A stretch of DNA of 64,000 nucleotides from a virus. Made by a program: the position numbers and the translations under genes. Within the stretch, counting starts at the first letter, position 1, and the number at the start of each line of letters is the position of its first letter. The notes below the pieces were generated by a model. The model saw only the letters and a list, made by a program, of their open reading frames with translations. It ran no database searches and had not been told where the DNA came from. The DNA is taken from positions 27,724 to 91,723 of the IMG/VR virus record IMGVR_UViG_3300019742_000002, one strand, 5' to 3'. Positions 33,644 through 41,848 of the stretch are shown here, one piece after another.

Positions 33644-34736
33644 AGTTATTATATTAGGAGATACTCATTTTGGTATCAAGAAGTTTTCGTTAGAATTTCT
33701 TGATAATCAACTAGAACTTTTTAATTCTCAAATATTTCCATATATGCAAGAGAATAATATAAAAGAAATATATCAATTAGGAGACCTTTTTGATAATAGA
33801 ACAACAGCTGAAGTTGGTTGGCTAGAGAGTGTTAAATCTAAATTCTTTGAGACTCTAAAAGAAAAAGATATAGTTCTATATACTCTATTAGGAAATCACG
33901 ATATTTATTTCAGAGAGTCAAGAGAAATATCTTTAATCGAAACATTTTCTGAACTATACCCTAATAATTTTAAGATATTTAAAGAGAGAACTTCAATAAA
34001 TCTTTTGGGTAGAGAAACATATATAGTGCCTTGGATTACTAAAAATGAATCTCTTGAATATAATGAAATAAAAGATAAAGAAATCATTTTAGGTCATTTT
34101 GAAATTAGAGATTTTAGTATGGTTAAAGGTCATGTGGATAAATCGTCAAAACTAACTAAAAACTTTTTTAAAACTGATACTAAAGTAGATAGAGTGTTTT
34201 CGGGTCATTATCATCTAAAAAATACAGATTCTGATATAAAATATTTAGGTACACCTTTTCAACTAACTTTTGCTGACCATAAAGAAGAAAAGGGTTTTTA
34301 TGTATGGGATGGTTGGAATTTAGAATTTATAGAGAATACTTGCACTAAAAGATTTATAGAAATTCATTATAATGATTCAAATTTAGATGGTAATGTTGAG
34401 GTTATAGGATTAGCTAAAGAAAGTTTATATTATACCAAAGACGAGTTTAAGGATACTTTAGAGAGTTTAGAAAAACACGATTGTAAATTTATAGTAAAAG
34501 AATCTAAAAATAGAGATTTTGACGATATTATATTTAACATAAAAGAATCTAAAATAAAAGTATCAATATCTAATCAACAAGAAGTTAAAGAGCTTATAGG
34601 TGATGTAACAAATATTGATGAAAGTGTTCTCAAAGATACTAGAAAATTTATATTAGATAAAGTGAAAGATAGTGATGAAAATTTAGTTCCTACTTTATTG
34701 GAAATTTTTAGTGATTTGGATTCAATTACAAGCTAA
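33633..34736 (+). CDS. 47: recombination endonuclease subunit (gp47/SbcD-like)
   Basis: Mre11/SbcD-type nuclease that with gp46 processes DNA ends for recombination-dependent replication. Phosphoesterase blocks in order: GDTHFG (residues 9-14), QLGDLFDNR (~48), LGNHDIYFR (~86), LGHFEIRD (~152) and FSGHYHLKN (~190). Length (367 aa) is close to T4 gp47 (339 aa). It overlaps gp55 by 11 bp. No gp46 ATPase follows; instead an 820-bp repeat-filled gap begins, so gp46 must lie elsewhere. Confidence 0.88.
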   Translation: MSSKVIILGDTHFGIKKFSLEFLDNQLELFNSQIFPYMQENNIKEIYQLGDLFDNRTTAEVGWLESVKSKFFETLKEKDIVLYTLLGNHDIYFRESREISLIETFSELYPNNFKIFKERTSINLLGRETYIVPWITKNESLEYNEIKDKEIILGHFEIRDFSMVKGHVDKSSKLTKNFFKTDTKVDRVFSGHYHLKNTDSDIKYLGTPFQLTFADHKEEKGFYVWDGWNLEFIENTCTKRFIEIHYNDSNLDGNVEVIGLAKESLYYTKDEFKDTLESLEKHDCKFIVKESKNRDFDDIIFNIKESKIKVSISNQQEVKELIGDVTNIDESVLKDTRKFILDKVKDSDENLVPTLLEIFSDLDSITS

Positions 34737-34783
34737 TTTTTAATATTTTAAACAAGTATTAGCTATAATATAGACAATTAAAA

Positions 34784-34926
34784 AAGATTAACTAAAGTGT
34801 TTATTAGTTTTTCTTATTAATTTATTTTTTTAAAATATGAAAGCAAATTTAAGATAGCTCTATCTTTTTTCATATTTAAAACTTTTTATATAAAATACCT
34901 CCGTTTAATTCCCTTTTTTACATTTC
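34784..34926 (-). repeat. second repeat family, copy X1 (inverted)
   Basis: Read on the minus strand this contains GGGAATTAAACGGAGGTATT and ends in AACACTTTAGTTAATCTT, matching copy X2 at 52888-53049. A 36-base core is identical between X1 and X2, and the rest has diverged. It contains a GGAGGT Shine-Dalgarno-like core with no start codon at the right distance. The whole gap 34737-35556 holds only X1, two MITE-like repeats and X3; I see no gene in it. Confidence 0.65.
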
Positions 34927-35020
34927 ATCTATAAGTTTTAATTCATTAATATATAACTATAAAAAGATACTCTTCAATTAAACATAATAAATAATATCTA
35001 TAGTTTACAGTTGCTCAAAA

Positions 35021-35161
35021 GAGTATCTACGATTAAATATATTAATTTATAACTTTTAAAATTTTTTATTCTTTTCTTTATTATAAGAGTTTTTATTTAC
35101 AAATTTCACTTTTTATAAGTTTTTATTATATTTAAACTATTATATTCAATCGTAGATACTC
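35021..35161. repeat. MITE-like interspersed repeat, copy 2
   Basis: The ends are perfect inverted repeats: GAGTATCTACGATT at 35021 and AATCGTAGATACTC ending at 35161. The interior shares the CTTTATTATAAGAGTTTTTA block with the other copies. Confidence 0.8.
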
Positions 35162-35336
35162 TTTATAAATTTCATATAGTAATTCACTTTATCTACTATA
35201 GTCAATCAAAACAATACTTCAATATAAACTATGTACTATTTAATCATCCATAAACTACCTTTAAACCACTTTAAATAATATATCCTATACCTTACTATTA
35301 AAATCAATTAATAAAGCCTTAAAATACCCAATAAAA

Positions 35337-35463
35337 TCATCTATGATTAAAACTATAATAAAAACTTATAATAATCAAAATTTGTAAATAAAAACTCTTA
35401 TAATAAAGAAAAAGAATTAAAAATTTTAAAAGCTATAAATTAATATATTCAATCGTAGATACT
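35337..35463. repeat. MITE-like interspersed repeat, copy 3
   Basis: It runs from ATCATCTATGATTAAAACTA to AATCGTAGATAC in the same orientation as copies 1 and 5. It is about 175 bp from copy 2 in the same non-coding gap. Confidence 0.8.
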
Positions 35464-35522
35464 TTTTTATTTTAAATGATTAAGTAATTATATACTATAG
35501 ATATTAAATGATGATTATAGAT

Positions 35523-35556
35523 GAAATGTGAAAAAAGGAATTAAACGGAGGTATTT
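35523..35556 (+). repeat. second repeat family, partial copy X3
   Basis: GGAATTAAACGGAGGTATTT, the core of repeat X1/X2, recurs here about 60 bp from a MITE-like copy and directly beside the stop codon of the leftward gene at 35557. Confidence 0.6.
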
Positions 35557-36114
35557 CTATAAAAGTTTCACATTCCAATACTGTATATCACTCTCTTTTA
35601 GATTGTATGGATTTGTATAATATCTTGTTCTATTTCTAAAGGCATTAATTCTACATCTTTTATTTCTTGCCTCAAAATATTTTATAAGCTCATCACCACC
35701 TCTAAAGAATATATTAAATAAAGGTTTTAATATACCCTCAAATCTACTATCACTTATTTCATTTCTTAATTTAACTGATATAATTTGCATACATAAAGGA
35801 TGTGAGTTTTTTGTTTTGTGGCAATAAGAATGTAAATCTTCTAATTTAGGTACTGTTGTATACCCACTAGTTTTAATAGGAGAATTACTCATATTTATTG
35901 TATAATCCTTTCTATCTACCCTTAAATACATATCCAATTTTCTAATATCACCTCTAATATCACCACCGTTAGTATTAAAACTTATACGAAATGACGAACT
36001 TTTATCAATAACTATATATTCATTCAACGAAATATTTTTATAACTAGTATCTTTATCCTCTAAATATTGAACAATATACTCAACTACATTTTCTAATAAA
36101 CTTTTAATTTTCAT
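35557..36114 (-). CDS. hypothetical protein, 185 aa
   Basis: Unknown protein with a basic C-terminal third (YFEARNKRCRINAFRNRTRY) and beta-rich centre. It has its own promoter box (36139-36160) and is flanked by repeats. No motif recognised. Confidence 0.65.
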   Translation of the reverse strand: MKIKSLLENVVEYIVQYLEDKDTSYKNISLNEYIVIDKSSSFRISFNTNGGDIRGDIRKLDMYLRVDRKDYTINMSNSPIKTSGYTTVPKLEDLHSYCHKTKNSHPLCMQIISVKLRNEISDSRFEGILKPLFNIFFRGGDELIKYFEARNKRCRINAFRNRTRYYTNPYNLKESDIQYWNVKLL

Positions 36115-36138
36115 ATTATACCCTTTTATATTTTGTTA

Positions 36139-36160
36139 ATTATACCCACTTAAACTTAAA
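36139..36160 (-). promoter_or_regulatory. TTTAAGTTTA / TATAAT promoter
   Basis: Minus-strand TTTAAGTTTAAGTGGG directly followed by TATAAT, upstream of the 185-aa gene; a strong family member, back to back with a late promoter. Confidence 0.7.
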
Positions 36161-36164
36161 TCTT

Positions 36165-36172
36165 TATAAATA
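36165..36172 (+). promoter_or_regulatory. T4-type late promoter TATAAATA
   Basis: Exact TATAAATA, 20 bp before the ATG of the gp5-like gene, with AAAAGGA between. Confidence 0.8.
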
Positions 36173-36192
36173 ATCCTAAAAGGATACCTAAA

Positions 36193-36969
36193 ATGTCTAT
36201 ACAAGATATAATTAACAATAAAACTACCTCAACATCTCCAACAAATTCTTACAGGGCTACTGTAGTTGATGTTGAAGACCCCGAGAAATTAGGAAGAGTT
36301 AAAGTAAGAATTGATGGAATACATTCTGACGATGTTAATATAGAACATTTACCTTGGTCTGAATGTTCAGCTAGTTTAGACGGTGCCGGACCTAATAATA
36401 AAGGTACTTCTAGTGTTCCTTTAAAAGACGCTAAAGTCAATATAACTCTTGATGAGGGTGATTGGAATAAACCTATAGTTCAATCAGCTTCCAATATAGC
36501 AAGTTCTTCTCAAACAGGTAAAGACCTAGATAAATCTCCTATAACTCTTGTAAAGGGTGCTAATAGAGACCAAGGAGTTCCATCAGGTCAGGGTAAAAGT
36601 TGGGATGAACCTAAAGATACTACAAAAGATTCTAAATATCCTAATAATACTGTAACAGAAACTTCATCAGGTCATATAATTCAACAAGATGATTCATCAG
36701 GAAATAGTAGATTAAATACTATGCACAAATCAGGAACATTTACAGAAATGGCTGATAATGGTGATTATTCTACTAAGGTTATTGGAGTTAAAAAAGAGAT
36801 AGTTCAGGGGGATAATTTTGTGTTAAATAAGAGTAATTATACAAATACTACACAAGGAAGTTCTGAAATAAAAATTGATGGGTCTTCTAAAAGAGTTATA
36901 AATGGTGGTGAAGAGGTGACGGCAGGTTCTTCATTTAAAGTAACTGCTGGTGTTATTTTTTTAAATTAA
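36193..36969 (+). CDS. 5: baseplate central spike protein (gp5-like, no lysozyme)
   Basis: The first ~100 residues form the OB-fold domain of T4 gp5/VgrG proteins: YRATVVDVEDPEKLGRVKVR (residues 22-41), then LPWSECSASLDGAG and LDEGDWNKPIV. The C-terminal ~90 residues (ETSSGHIIQQDDSSGNSRLN, then HKSGTFTEMADNGDYSTKVI) are the start of the triple-stranded beta-helix needle. At 258 aa it lacks the lysozyme domain of T4 gp5 (575 aa), so peptidoglycan digestion must be done by another protein. It is a trimeric cell-puncturing spike at the tail tip. Confidence 0.88.
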   Translation: MSIQDIINNKTTSTSPTNSYRATVVDVEDPEKLGRVKVRIDGIHSDDVNIEHLPWSECSASLDGAGPNNKGTSSVPLKDAKVNITLDEGDWNKPIVQSASNIASSSQTGKDLDKSPITLVKGANRDQGVPSGQGKSWDEPKDTTKDSKYPNNTVTETSSGHIIQQDDSSGNSRLNTMHKSGTFTEMADNGDYSTKVIGVKKEIVQGDNFVLNKSNYTNTTQGSSEIKIDGSSKRVINGGEEVTAGSSFKVTAGVIFLN

Positions 36970-36984
36970 TATATTTTTATAAAA

Positions 36985-37110
36985 AGTATCTACGATTGAA
37001 TATATTAATTTATAACTTTTAAAATTTTTAATTCTTTTCTTTATTATAAGAGTTTTTATTTATAAATTTCACTTTTTATAAGTTTTTATTATATTTTTAA
37101 TCTTAGATGG
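36985..37110. repeat. MITE-like interspersed repeat, copy 4
   Basis: Inverted orientation, from AGTATCTACGATTGAATATA to AATCTTAGATGG. Both flanks carry TTTTTATAAA, which could be a duplicated target site or a split late promoter. Confidence 0.75.
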
Positions 37111-37114
37111 TTTT

Positions 37115-37122
37115 TATAAATA
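37115..37122 (+). promoter_or_regulatory. T4-type late promoter TATAAATA
   Basis: Exact TATAAATA only 5 bp before the gp4-like ATG at 37128. With usual spacing the transcript would begin at or next to the start codon. Confidence 0.7.
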
Positions 37123-37127
37123 TTAGT

Positions 37128-37598
37128 ATGAAAAGAAAATATAAACAAGGTATATATATACCAATAAACCCAAGTAAATTTTATATAACTAAAACATTTG
37201 ATATGAAAGAAATTTGTATAAAATATAGGTCAAGTTATGAGTATAAATTTTTAGTATTTTGTGATATGAACCCTGATATAATAAAGGTAAATTCGGAGGG
37301 GTTAATAATACCATACTATAATCCAATTACAAATAAAAAATCTAAATATTATATGGATTTTGTAGTTAAGAATAAAAAGGGAGTTATATTTATAGTTGAG
37401 GTTAAGCCATACTCACAAACGATTAAACCAAAACCTCCTAAAAATTCATCGGCTAAATCAAGAGAAAATTATGATAAAGCTATAGAGACATTTATTGTTA
37501 ATTCGGCTAAATGGGAGTCAGCTAGAGAATTTGCAAGAAATAATAAATGCAGTTTTATGATAGTTTCAGAAGAAACTTTAGGAATTAAAGTGAGATAG
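37128..37598 (+). CDS. 4: head completion protein (gp4 / gp50-65)
   Basis: The N-terminus KRKYKQGIYIPINPSKF followed by KYRSSYEYKFLVFCDMNP closely matches T4 gp4 (KYKQG-Y-x-P-INP, then YRSSWE-x-KFM-x-YCD-x-NP). FVVKNKKGVIFIVEVKPYSQ carries the E-x-K of its nuclease-like (TnsA-type) fold. The protein acts in the last steps of head maturation before tail joining. The longer frame from 37107 runs through the late promoter, so I start at 37128. No Shine-Dalgarno is visible before it, and the mRNA may be leaderless. Confidence 0.88.
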   Translation: MKRKYKQGIYIPINPSKFYITKTFDMKEICIKYRSSYEYKFLVFCDMNPDIIKVNSEGLIIPYYNPITNKKSKYYMDFVVKNKKGVIFIVEVKPYSQTIKPKPPKNSSAKSRENYDKAIETFIVNSAKWESAREFARNNKCSFMIVSEETLGIKVR

Positions 37599-38031
37599 TA
37601 TTAAAGAATTTTTGAATCTCTTTATTATCTATTTCTTTTAATTTTAATATATCTAACATATATTTATAGTCATTATCTGAGATTTCATATAATTTATTAA
37701 AGTTTTTGATATAGGATAGAGTAAATTTATCGACAAATCTTTTATTGTAATAATGTAATGACAATTTTAATAACCTCTTAAATAAAATCAACCTTTTAAT
37801 TTTCATACTATCTTTTTGACTTATTTTAATATACTCTTTTACTTGTTTCAATACCAAAATCCTATAATTCCAATTATGTTTATATATGCCATTTTTATCT
37901 ATATAGTCTAATAATTGATTTTTAAATGAGATTTTATGATGAATTATCTTTTGTTTCTTTATTGGCGTATTTCTAAAATATCCTAAAGGAGGTATAAATT
38001 CTCCTTTAGGTACTACAAGAGTTGGTTTCAT
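37585..38031 (-). CDS. basic hypothetical protein, 148 aa
   Basis: Very Lys-rich helical protein beginning MKPTLVVPKGEFIPPLGYFR. It converges on gp4 with a 14-bp overlap. It could bind nucleic acid, but no motif is recognised. Confidence 0.6.
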   Translation of the reverse strand: MKPTLVVPKGEFIPPLGYFRNTPIKKQKIIHHKISFKNQLLDYIDKNGIYKHNWNYRILVLKQVKEYIKISQKDSMKIKRLILFKRLLKLSLHYYNKRFVDKFTLSYIKNFNKLYEISDNDYKYMLDILKLKEIDNKEIQKFFNTISL

Positions 38032-38139
38032 TTTATTCCTTTAATTTTTATACTCTCACAATTGGTCTAATTGTACCTTTTGATTTACCTGTTTTAAATC
38101 AACCTCTAATCATAGACCATTTTTATATAGTTTAGATAC

Positions 38140-38217
38140 TCATCTATACCCTAAAGCATCTACTATTGACTTTATGAACCATAATACAAGAATGAATGGT
38201 AAAATTTCCTTTATCAT
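38140..38217 (-). CDS. very small hydrophobic peptide, 25 aa
   Basis: MIKEILPFILVLWFIKSIVD followed by five more residues: one hydrophobic helix. AAGGAGAT precedes the ATG and a promoter box (38238-38259) lies directly upstream. The strong translation signals make it plausible as a membrane micro-protein. Confidence 0.4.
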   Translation of the reverse strand: MIKEILPFILVLWFIKSIVDALGYR

Positions 38218-38237
38218 TTTATCTCCTTATTTTTGTA

Positions 38238-38259
38238 ATTATACTCTAATAGACTTAAA
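38238..38259 (-). promoter_or_regulatory. TTTAAGTCTA / TATAAT promoter
   Basis: Minus-strand TTTAAGTCTATTAGAG then TATAAT, upstream of the 25-aa membrane peptide. Confidence 0.55.
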
Positions 38260-38318
38260 GTATTTGATTATGTACATACATATTTCTAGCCATAATAGGA
38301 ATATCAACATACCTCAAA

Positions 38319-38497
38319 TTATAAACCTTTTGAAAGAGTTCGTCTATTTTGTTCTCTTGCACTTACAAAGGCTAAAGCAGAAGCACAAAAACTTTCTATA
38401 CTTGATTGTGAAGTATTTCCTGGACAAAATTTAATATCAACTAAACCATTTTTTTCTCTTTATCTACCCATTCTTGTAATTTTCTTACATTTGTCAT
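38319..38497 (-). pseudogene. small gene broken by a frameshift at A7
   Basis: The frame starts MTNVRKLQEWVDKEKK with AAGGAAT upstream, then hits a stop after a run of seven A. In the -1 frame it continues NGLVDIKFCPGNTSQSSIES to a stop at 38319, giving about 58 residues. NGLVDIKF reads on sensibly from the first part. It is either a one-base indel, a sequencing error in the homopolymer, or programmed slippage. Confidence 0.45.
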
Positions 38498-38518
38498 TTT
38501 ATATTCCTTATTTTTATA

Positions 38519-38539
38519 ATTATACTATAATAAATTTAA
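38519..38539 (-). promoter_or_regulatory. TTAAATTTA / TATAAT promoter
   Basis: Minus-strand TTAAATTTATTATAG then TATAAT, upstream of the frameshifted small gene. Confidence 0.45.
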
Positions 38540-38546
38540 TTCAAAC

Positions 38547-38846
38547 TTAAAAATATATAGAGTCTCCGTCTAATTCAAATTTAATTCTAAAATTACCTTC
38601 AATCAAATCTAAATAAGCATCATTAGCCTTATCATTACTATAAAACTTAATCCCTAACTTTGTTTTTGTGGGTATTTCTTCTTTAATTTTATATCCTAAA
38701 TCTCTAAGATATTTTTGAGGAGTTAATCTTCTTTCTTGTAGTTTTTGAACCTCTATTTTTGAACCTCTTATAACCTTATCCTGTTCAACAATCTTTTTAG
38801 GTTCTTTATCTTTCAAAAGAACCCTAAAATCCATAGAATTTATCAT
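38547..38846 (-). CDS. hypothetical late protein, 99 aa
   Basis: Charged protein that overlaps the end of the 210-aa gene by 4 bp. MDFRVLLKD near its start resembles MDDFRELMK of that upstream protein, suggesting related leader segments. It may be a head-core or internal protein; not proven. Confidence 0.6.
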   Translation of the reverse strand: MINSMDFRVLLKDKEPKKIVEQDKVIRGSKIEVQKLQERRLTPQKYLRDLGYKIKEEIPTKTKLGIKFYSNDKANDAYLDLIEGNFRIKFELDGDSIYF

Positions 38847-39475
38847 CTACCTATCCTTAGTCTATTTTTGATATGCTTAATAAGTTTTTTGATACCATTA
38901 GCCTTTATAATAACCATATCAGCATCCCAATCATCATCTTTATACATTCTATTATGTTGGTTTGAATATCTTTGTATATAATCCTCATAAGTTATTTTAG
39001 TAGCTTTATTGAAAACATCTCTAAAGTCGTTGAACTCTTCATCATCTTGACCAAATTCCACATATCCTCCTCTGTCATCGTGAACTTCATACATATCATC
39101 TATATATATTATTGTACAATTCTCTTTAAAGCCATGAAATAGAGTACCTAAGCCAATCGTAGGGTTACTCTCATCTAAACCTAGGGATTGTCTTTTTCTT
39201 GCTAATTTCTTAGCTCTCATCTTTAATTTAGAGGCATTTTTCTTTTTTGCTTTTTCTCTTTTTATAGCAGTTTTTTTATTTTTTACTATATCAGCTGGAC
39301 TCATTTTCTTACACTTACCATCTTTTTTTTCGTAATTTAATGCTGGTTTTCCATCATCATCCATACATATTTGTTTAGTAACTTTTTTATAGTTTCCCTT
39401 GTCATCAGGTATCATCTTTCTAATTTTTTGAAGCTTAACCTCATTTATTTTCATTAGTTCTCTAAAGTCATCCAT
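38843..39475 (-). CDS. Lys-rich late protein, possible prohead core component
   Basis: 210 aa, behind an exact late promoter. The leader MDDFRELMKINEVK contains I-N-E, a plausible prohead-protease site. It is followed by a very basic stretch (KKTAIKREKAKKKNASKLKM, then KKLARKRQSLG) of ~60 residues and an acidic C-terminal domain (FGQDDEEFNDF). This alternating charge resembles internal head or core proteins packaged with DNA. No family was recognised outright. Confidence 0.55.
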   Translation of the reverse strand: MDDFRELMKINEVKLQKIRKMIPDDKGNYKKVTKQICMDDDGKPALNYEKKDGKCKKMSPADIVKNKKTAIKREKAKKKNASKLKMRAKKLARKRQSLGLDESNPTIGLGTLFHGFKENCTIIYIDDMYEVHDDRGGYVEFGQDDEEFNDFRDVFNKATKITYEDYIQRYSNQHNRMYKDDDWDADMVIIKANGIKKLIKHIKNRLRIGR

Positions 39476-39494
39476 CTAATATCTCCTTTTTATA

Positions 39495-39506
39495 TATTTA
39501 TAAATA
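39495..39506. promoter_or_regulatory. palindromic divergent late promoter TATTTATAAATA
   Basis: Contains TATAAATA on both strands (minus 39495-39502, plus 39499-39506). It is placed to drive the 210-aa gene leftward and PhoH rightward. Confidence 0.75.
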
Positions 39507-39535
39507 ATTATATAAAACCAAAATTAAGGATGTAA

Positions 39536-40939
39536 ATGTTAAATAAAAAATTAGAAGAAGATTTTAAAAAGGTCTTTATAATCGATACAAACATAATATT
39601 AGATAATGCAAATAATATTTTCCAACTCTCACAGAATAACGAAAATTTAATCGTAATTCCTGAAACTGTATTAGATGAGGTTGATTCTAAGAAAAGTATT
39701 ATGGGAGAAATTGGTTATCAGGCTAGACAATTTGCAAGAACTATTTCTGATATAAATCCTATCAAAGAGGTTAATAATGGATTAACCACAATCAAAGTAA
39801 ATGTAGAGAGTATATCTTTATATATAATTTCTAAAGATAACTATAAAACTGAGGGTGAAGAAAATAATATAAAAAATGATAGAAAAATATTAGAAATTAG
39901 TAACGATTTTATAAAGACATTCAATTTAAATAATGCTTATTTTATATCTCTTGATGTAATGGCTAGAGTTCGTGCTATATCTTTAGGAATTAATACAGAA
40001 TTTTTCAATAATGGAGTAAAGGAAGAAAAATCAATTGAATATATTAAGAATATTATTGTAGATGAACATCCAAAAAATAATACCGATATATTGGAAATTG
40101 ACCCAGAATATAAAATTAGTGATTATTCTTATGTTATAGATAATGGAGCATTTAAGAAAGTAGCTGTTATTCAAAATGGTAAGTTAGTTTATATAGATGA
40201 TGAAGAATTAGCTAAACAAGATGTAAAACCTTTAAATATAGAGCAAAAATTATTTACTCACGCTATATTGGATGATTATTATAAGTTAGTTTTATGTGAG
40301 GCTAAGGCAGGTAGTGGCAAGACTGCTATAGGTATTTCAACTGCTATGAGATTAGTTAGAGATAGAAATAGTCCATATAAGAAAATTATGTATATTAGAA
40401 ATTCTGTTGAGAGTGTTCAAAAAGGTGAAGAGATTGGTTTTTTAAAAGGTGGATTAGAGGAGAAATTAAGTATATACAATTTTCCTTTATACGATACTTT
40501 GTATTTTATAGCTGGTATTCAATTAAAAGCTTCCAATCACAATAAAAATACTAAAAATACAATTACTTCCGAAATGTTAGAAGAAAAGGTTGAAGAGCTA
40601 AAGAGTAGGTATTCTATAGAGACCCAGTGGTCTGGTTCGCTCCGTGGACGTACGATTTCGTCAGATACTATAGTGATTATGGATGAGGTTCAAAATTTTA
40701 GTGCGGCTACAACACAAACAGTTCTTAGTAGAATGGATAAAAGTTGTAAAGTAATTTTAGTTGGTTCATTTAGACAAATAGATAATCCTTATCTAAATAA
40801 ATATAATAACGGATTAAGTATTCTATTGAACTCAGCTCTTGAAAAACACGATGAGGTTAATCTATTTGCTGTAGAGCTTAAAAAAGTTCTTAGAGGCCCT
40901 ATTACTGAATTTGCAGAGAAAGTTTTTAGTAAGGATTAG
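39536..40939 (+). CDS. phoH: PhoH-family protein with PIN nuclease domain
   Basis: The N-terminal PIN ribonuclease domain shows VFIIDTNIILDN (Asp17) and VIPETVLDEVDSKKS. The C-terminal PhoH ATPase domain shows EAKAGSGKTAIGIST (Walker A, ~residue 260), LRGRTISSDTIVIMDEVQNF (Walker B ~383) and LVGSFRQID. PIN-PhoH proteins are ATP-dependent RNA helicase/nucleases and are common in T4-like phages. It is the only rightward gene between 37.6 and 61 kb, from a divergent late promoter. Bases 40621-40660 are 60% G+C (24 of 40), in sharp contrast to the flanks. A convergent terminator follows. Confidence 0.9.
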   Translation: MLNKKLEEDFKKVFIIDTNIILDNANNIFQLSQNNENLIVIPETVLDEVDSKKSIMGEIGYQARQFARTISDINPIKEVNNGLTTIKVNVESISLYIISKDNYKTEGEENNIKNDRKILEISNDFIKTFNLNNAYFISLDVMARVRAISLGINTEFFNNGVKEEKSIEYIKNIIVDEHPKNNTDILEIDPEYKISDYSYVIDNGAFKKVAVIQNGKLVYIDDEELAKQDVKPLNIEQKLFTHAILDDYYKLVLCEAKAGSGKTAIGISTAMRLVRDRNSPYKKIMYIRNSVESVQKGEEIGFLKGGLEEKLSIYNFPLYDTLYFIAGIQLKASNHNKNTKNTITSEMLEEKVEELKSRYSIETQWSGSLRGRTISSDTIVIMDEVQNFSAATTQTVLSRMDKSCKVILVGSFRQIDNPYLNKYNNGLSILLNSALEKHDEVNLFAVELKKVLRGPITEFAEKVFSKD

Positions 40940-40946
40940 ATATTTA

Positions 40947-40977
40947 AATAAGGGGTATAATATCTATAACCCTTATT
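40947..40977. terminator. bidirectional terminator
   Basis: AATAAGGG and CCCTTATT form a perfect 8-bp stem between the convergent phoH and 80-aa genes, with T-rich sequence after it on each strand. Confidence 0.7.
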
Positions 40978-40979
40978 CT

Positions 40980-41222
40980 TTATTTAAACATTGAAGTATT
41001 CTTTTTCATTTCAATCAATTTTTTACCATCAATATCATCTAGTTTATCCTCTTCATTAATTTTAAGTCTCTTTTCTAACTCTCTTAATAATTTAGTAGCT
41101 TGTTCTGTATCTAAAAAATAATCCTCAATTTGTTCATCATCTCTCTTAACTGAAATCATAATATCAGCATCATTGTTTAAACTTCCTATACAACCATAAC
41201 CATAGGCTCTTATTGTTGTCAT
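40980..41222 (-). CDS. hypothetical protein, 80 aa
   Basis: Unknown protein with a beta-rich start (RAYGYGCIGSLNNDADIMIS) and helical C-terminus. A promoter box lies upstream and a terminator downstream, so it may be monocistronic. Confidence 0.6.
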   Translation of the reverse strand: MTTIRAYGYGCIGSLNNDADIMISVKRDDEQIEDYFLDTEQATKLLRELEKRLKINEEDKLDDIDGKKLIEMKKNTSMFK

Positions 41223-41249
41223 TTATATTCCTTTATTTTAATATCTCTA

Positions 41250-41271
41250 ATTATACTCTTTTAAACTTAAA
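41250..41271 (-). promoter_or_regulatory. TTTAAGTTTA / TATAAT promoter
   Basis: Minus-strand TTTAAGTTTAAAAGAG then TATAAT, before the 80-aa gene. Nearly the same ~40-bp block recurs at 42147-42168. Confidence 0.7.
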
Positions 41272-41350
41272 ACTATCTAAAATATTTTTAAAGTTTTTAT
41301 TTTAAAAATATTATCTCTTTCTTTAAATGTAAGCCTTTTTCAAAACAGCA

Positions 41351-41590
41351 CTAATTACATTGAACTATATCAAAATCATTTGTTCTTTGTTGAACTTGTC
41401 TCTTTTGAGTCTCTTTTATATTAGTTCCATCATATTTAATAGGTGAAAATATAAAACCCATCAAAACAAGTATATGAATAATATACGATGTCTTTTTAAA
41501 GCCTTTTTTGTAAATATAAAAAGCTAATCCTATAAATCCTGCTAATATTGTAAATTTAAGTATTGGAAACCAAGCTATTATAAATTCCAT
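41351..41590 (-). CDS. two-helix membrane protein, 79 aa
   Basis: Hydrophobic segments at residues 2-27 and 35-52 are separated by KKGFKKTS, with a polar tail. Small inner-membrane protein of unknown function. Confidence 0.6.
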   Translation of the reverse strand: MEFIIAWFPILKFTILAGFIGLAFYIYKKGFKKTSYIIHILVLMGFIFSPIKYDGTNIKETQKRQVQQRTNDFDIVQCN

Positions 41591-41621
41591 TTGTAATCTC
41601 CTTTAGATTTTATGTTTAACT

Positions 41622-41810
41622 TTAGTAATAGCTATACTGTACCCTATCATATCTATGTTTATATTCTTTTCTCATATCTTTTACATAATCCATATTTACC
41701 TTACGCTCTTCTGTTCCATCATTCCAAAAGATGTCACAAGAATTTCTTCTAACTTTACCAATCTCACCTATATATCCCGTAGGACTTATCACTTTTTTAC
41801 CTTTTTTCAT
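41622..41810 (-). CDS. small KOW/SH3-like protein, 62 aa
   Basis: The first 40 residues (KKGKKVISPTGYIGEIGKVR then CDIFWNDGTEERKVNMDYV) have the spacing of a small beta-barrel of the KOW/SH3 type: V-x-S-P-T-G-x-x-G-x-I-x-x-V. The C-terminus is Tyr/Arg-rich and basic. It may bind RNA, DNA or protein; the role is unknown. Confidence 0.6.
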   Translation of the reverse strand: MKKGKKVISPTGYIGEIGKVRRNSCDIFWNDGTEERKVNMDYVKDMRKEYKHRYDRVQYSYY

Positions 41811-41848
41811 TACATTCCTTTAATTTAATATTTAAAACTATAACTTTC

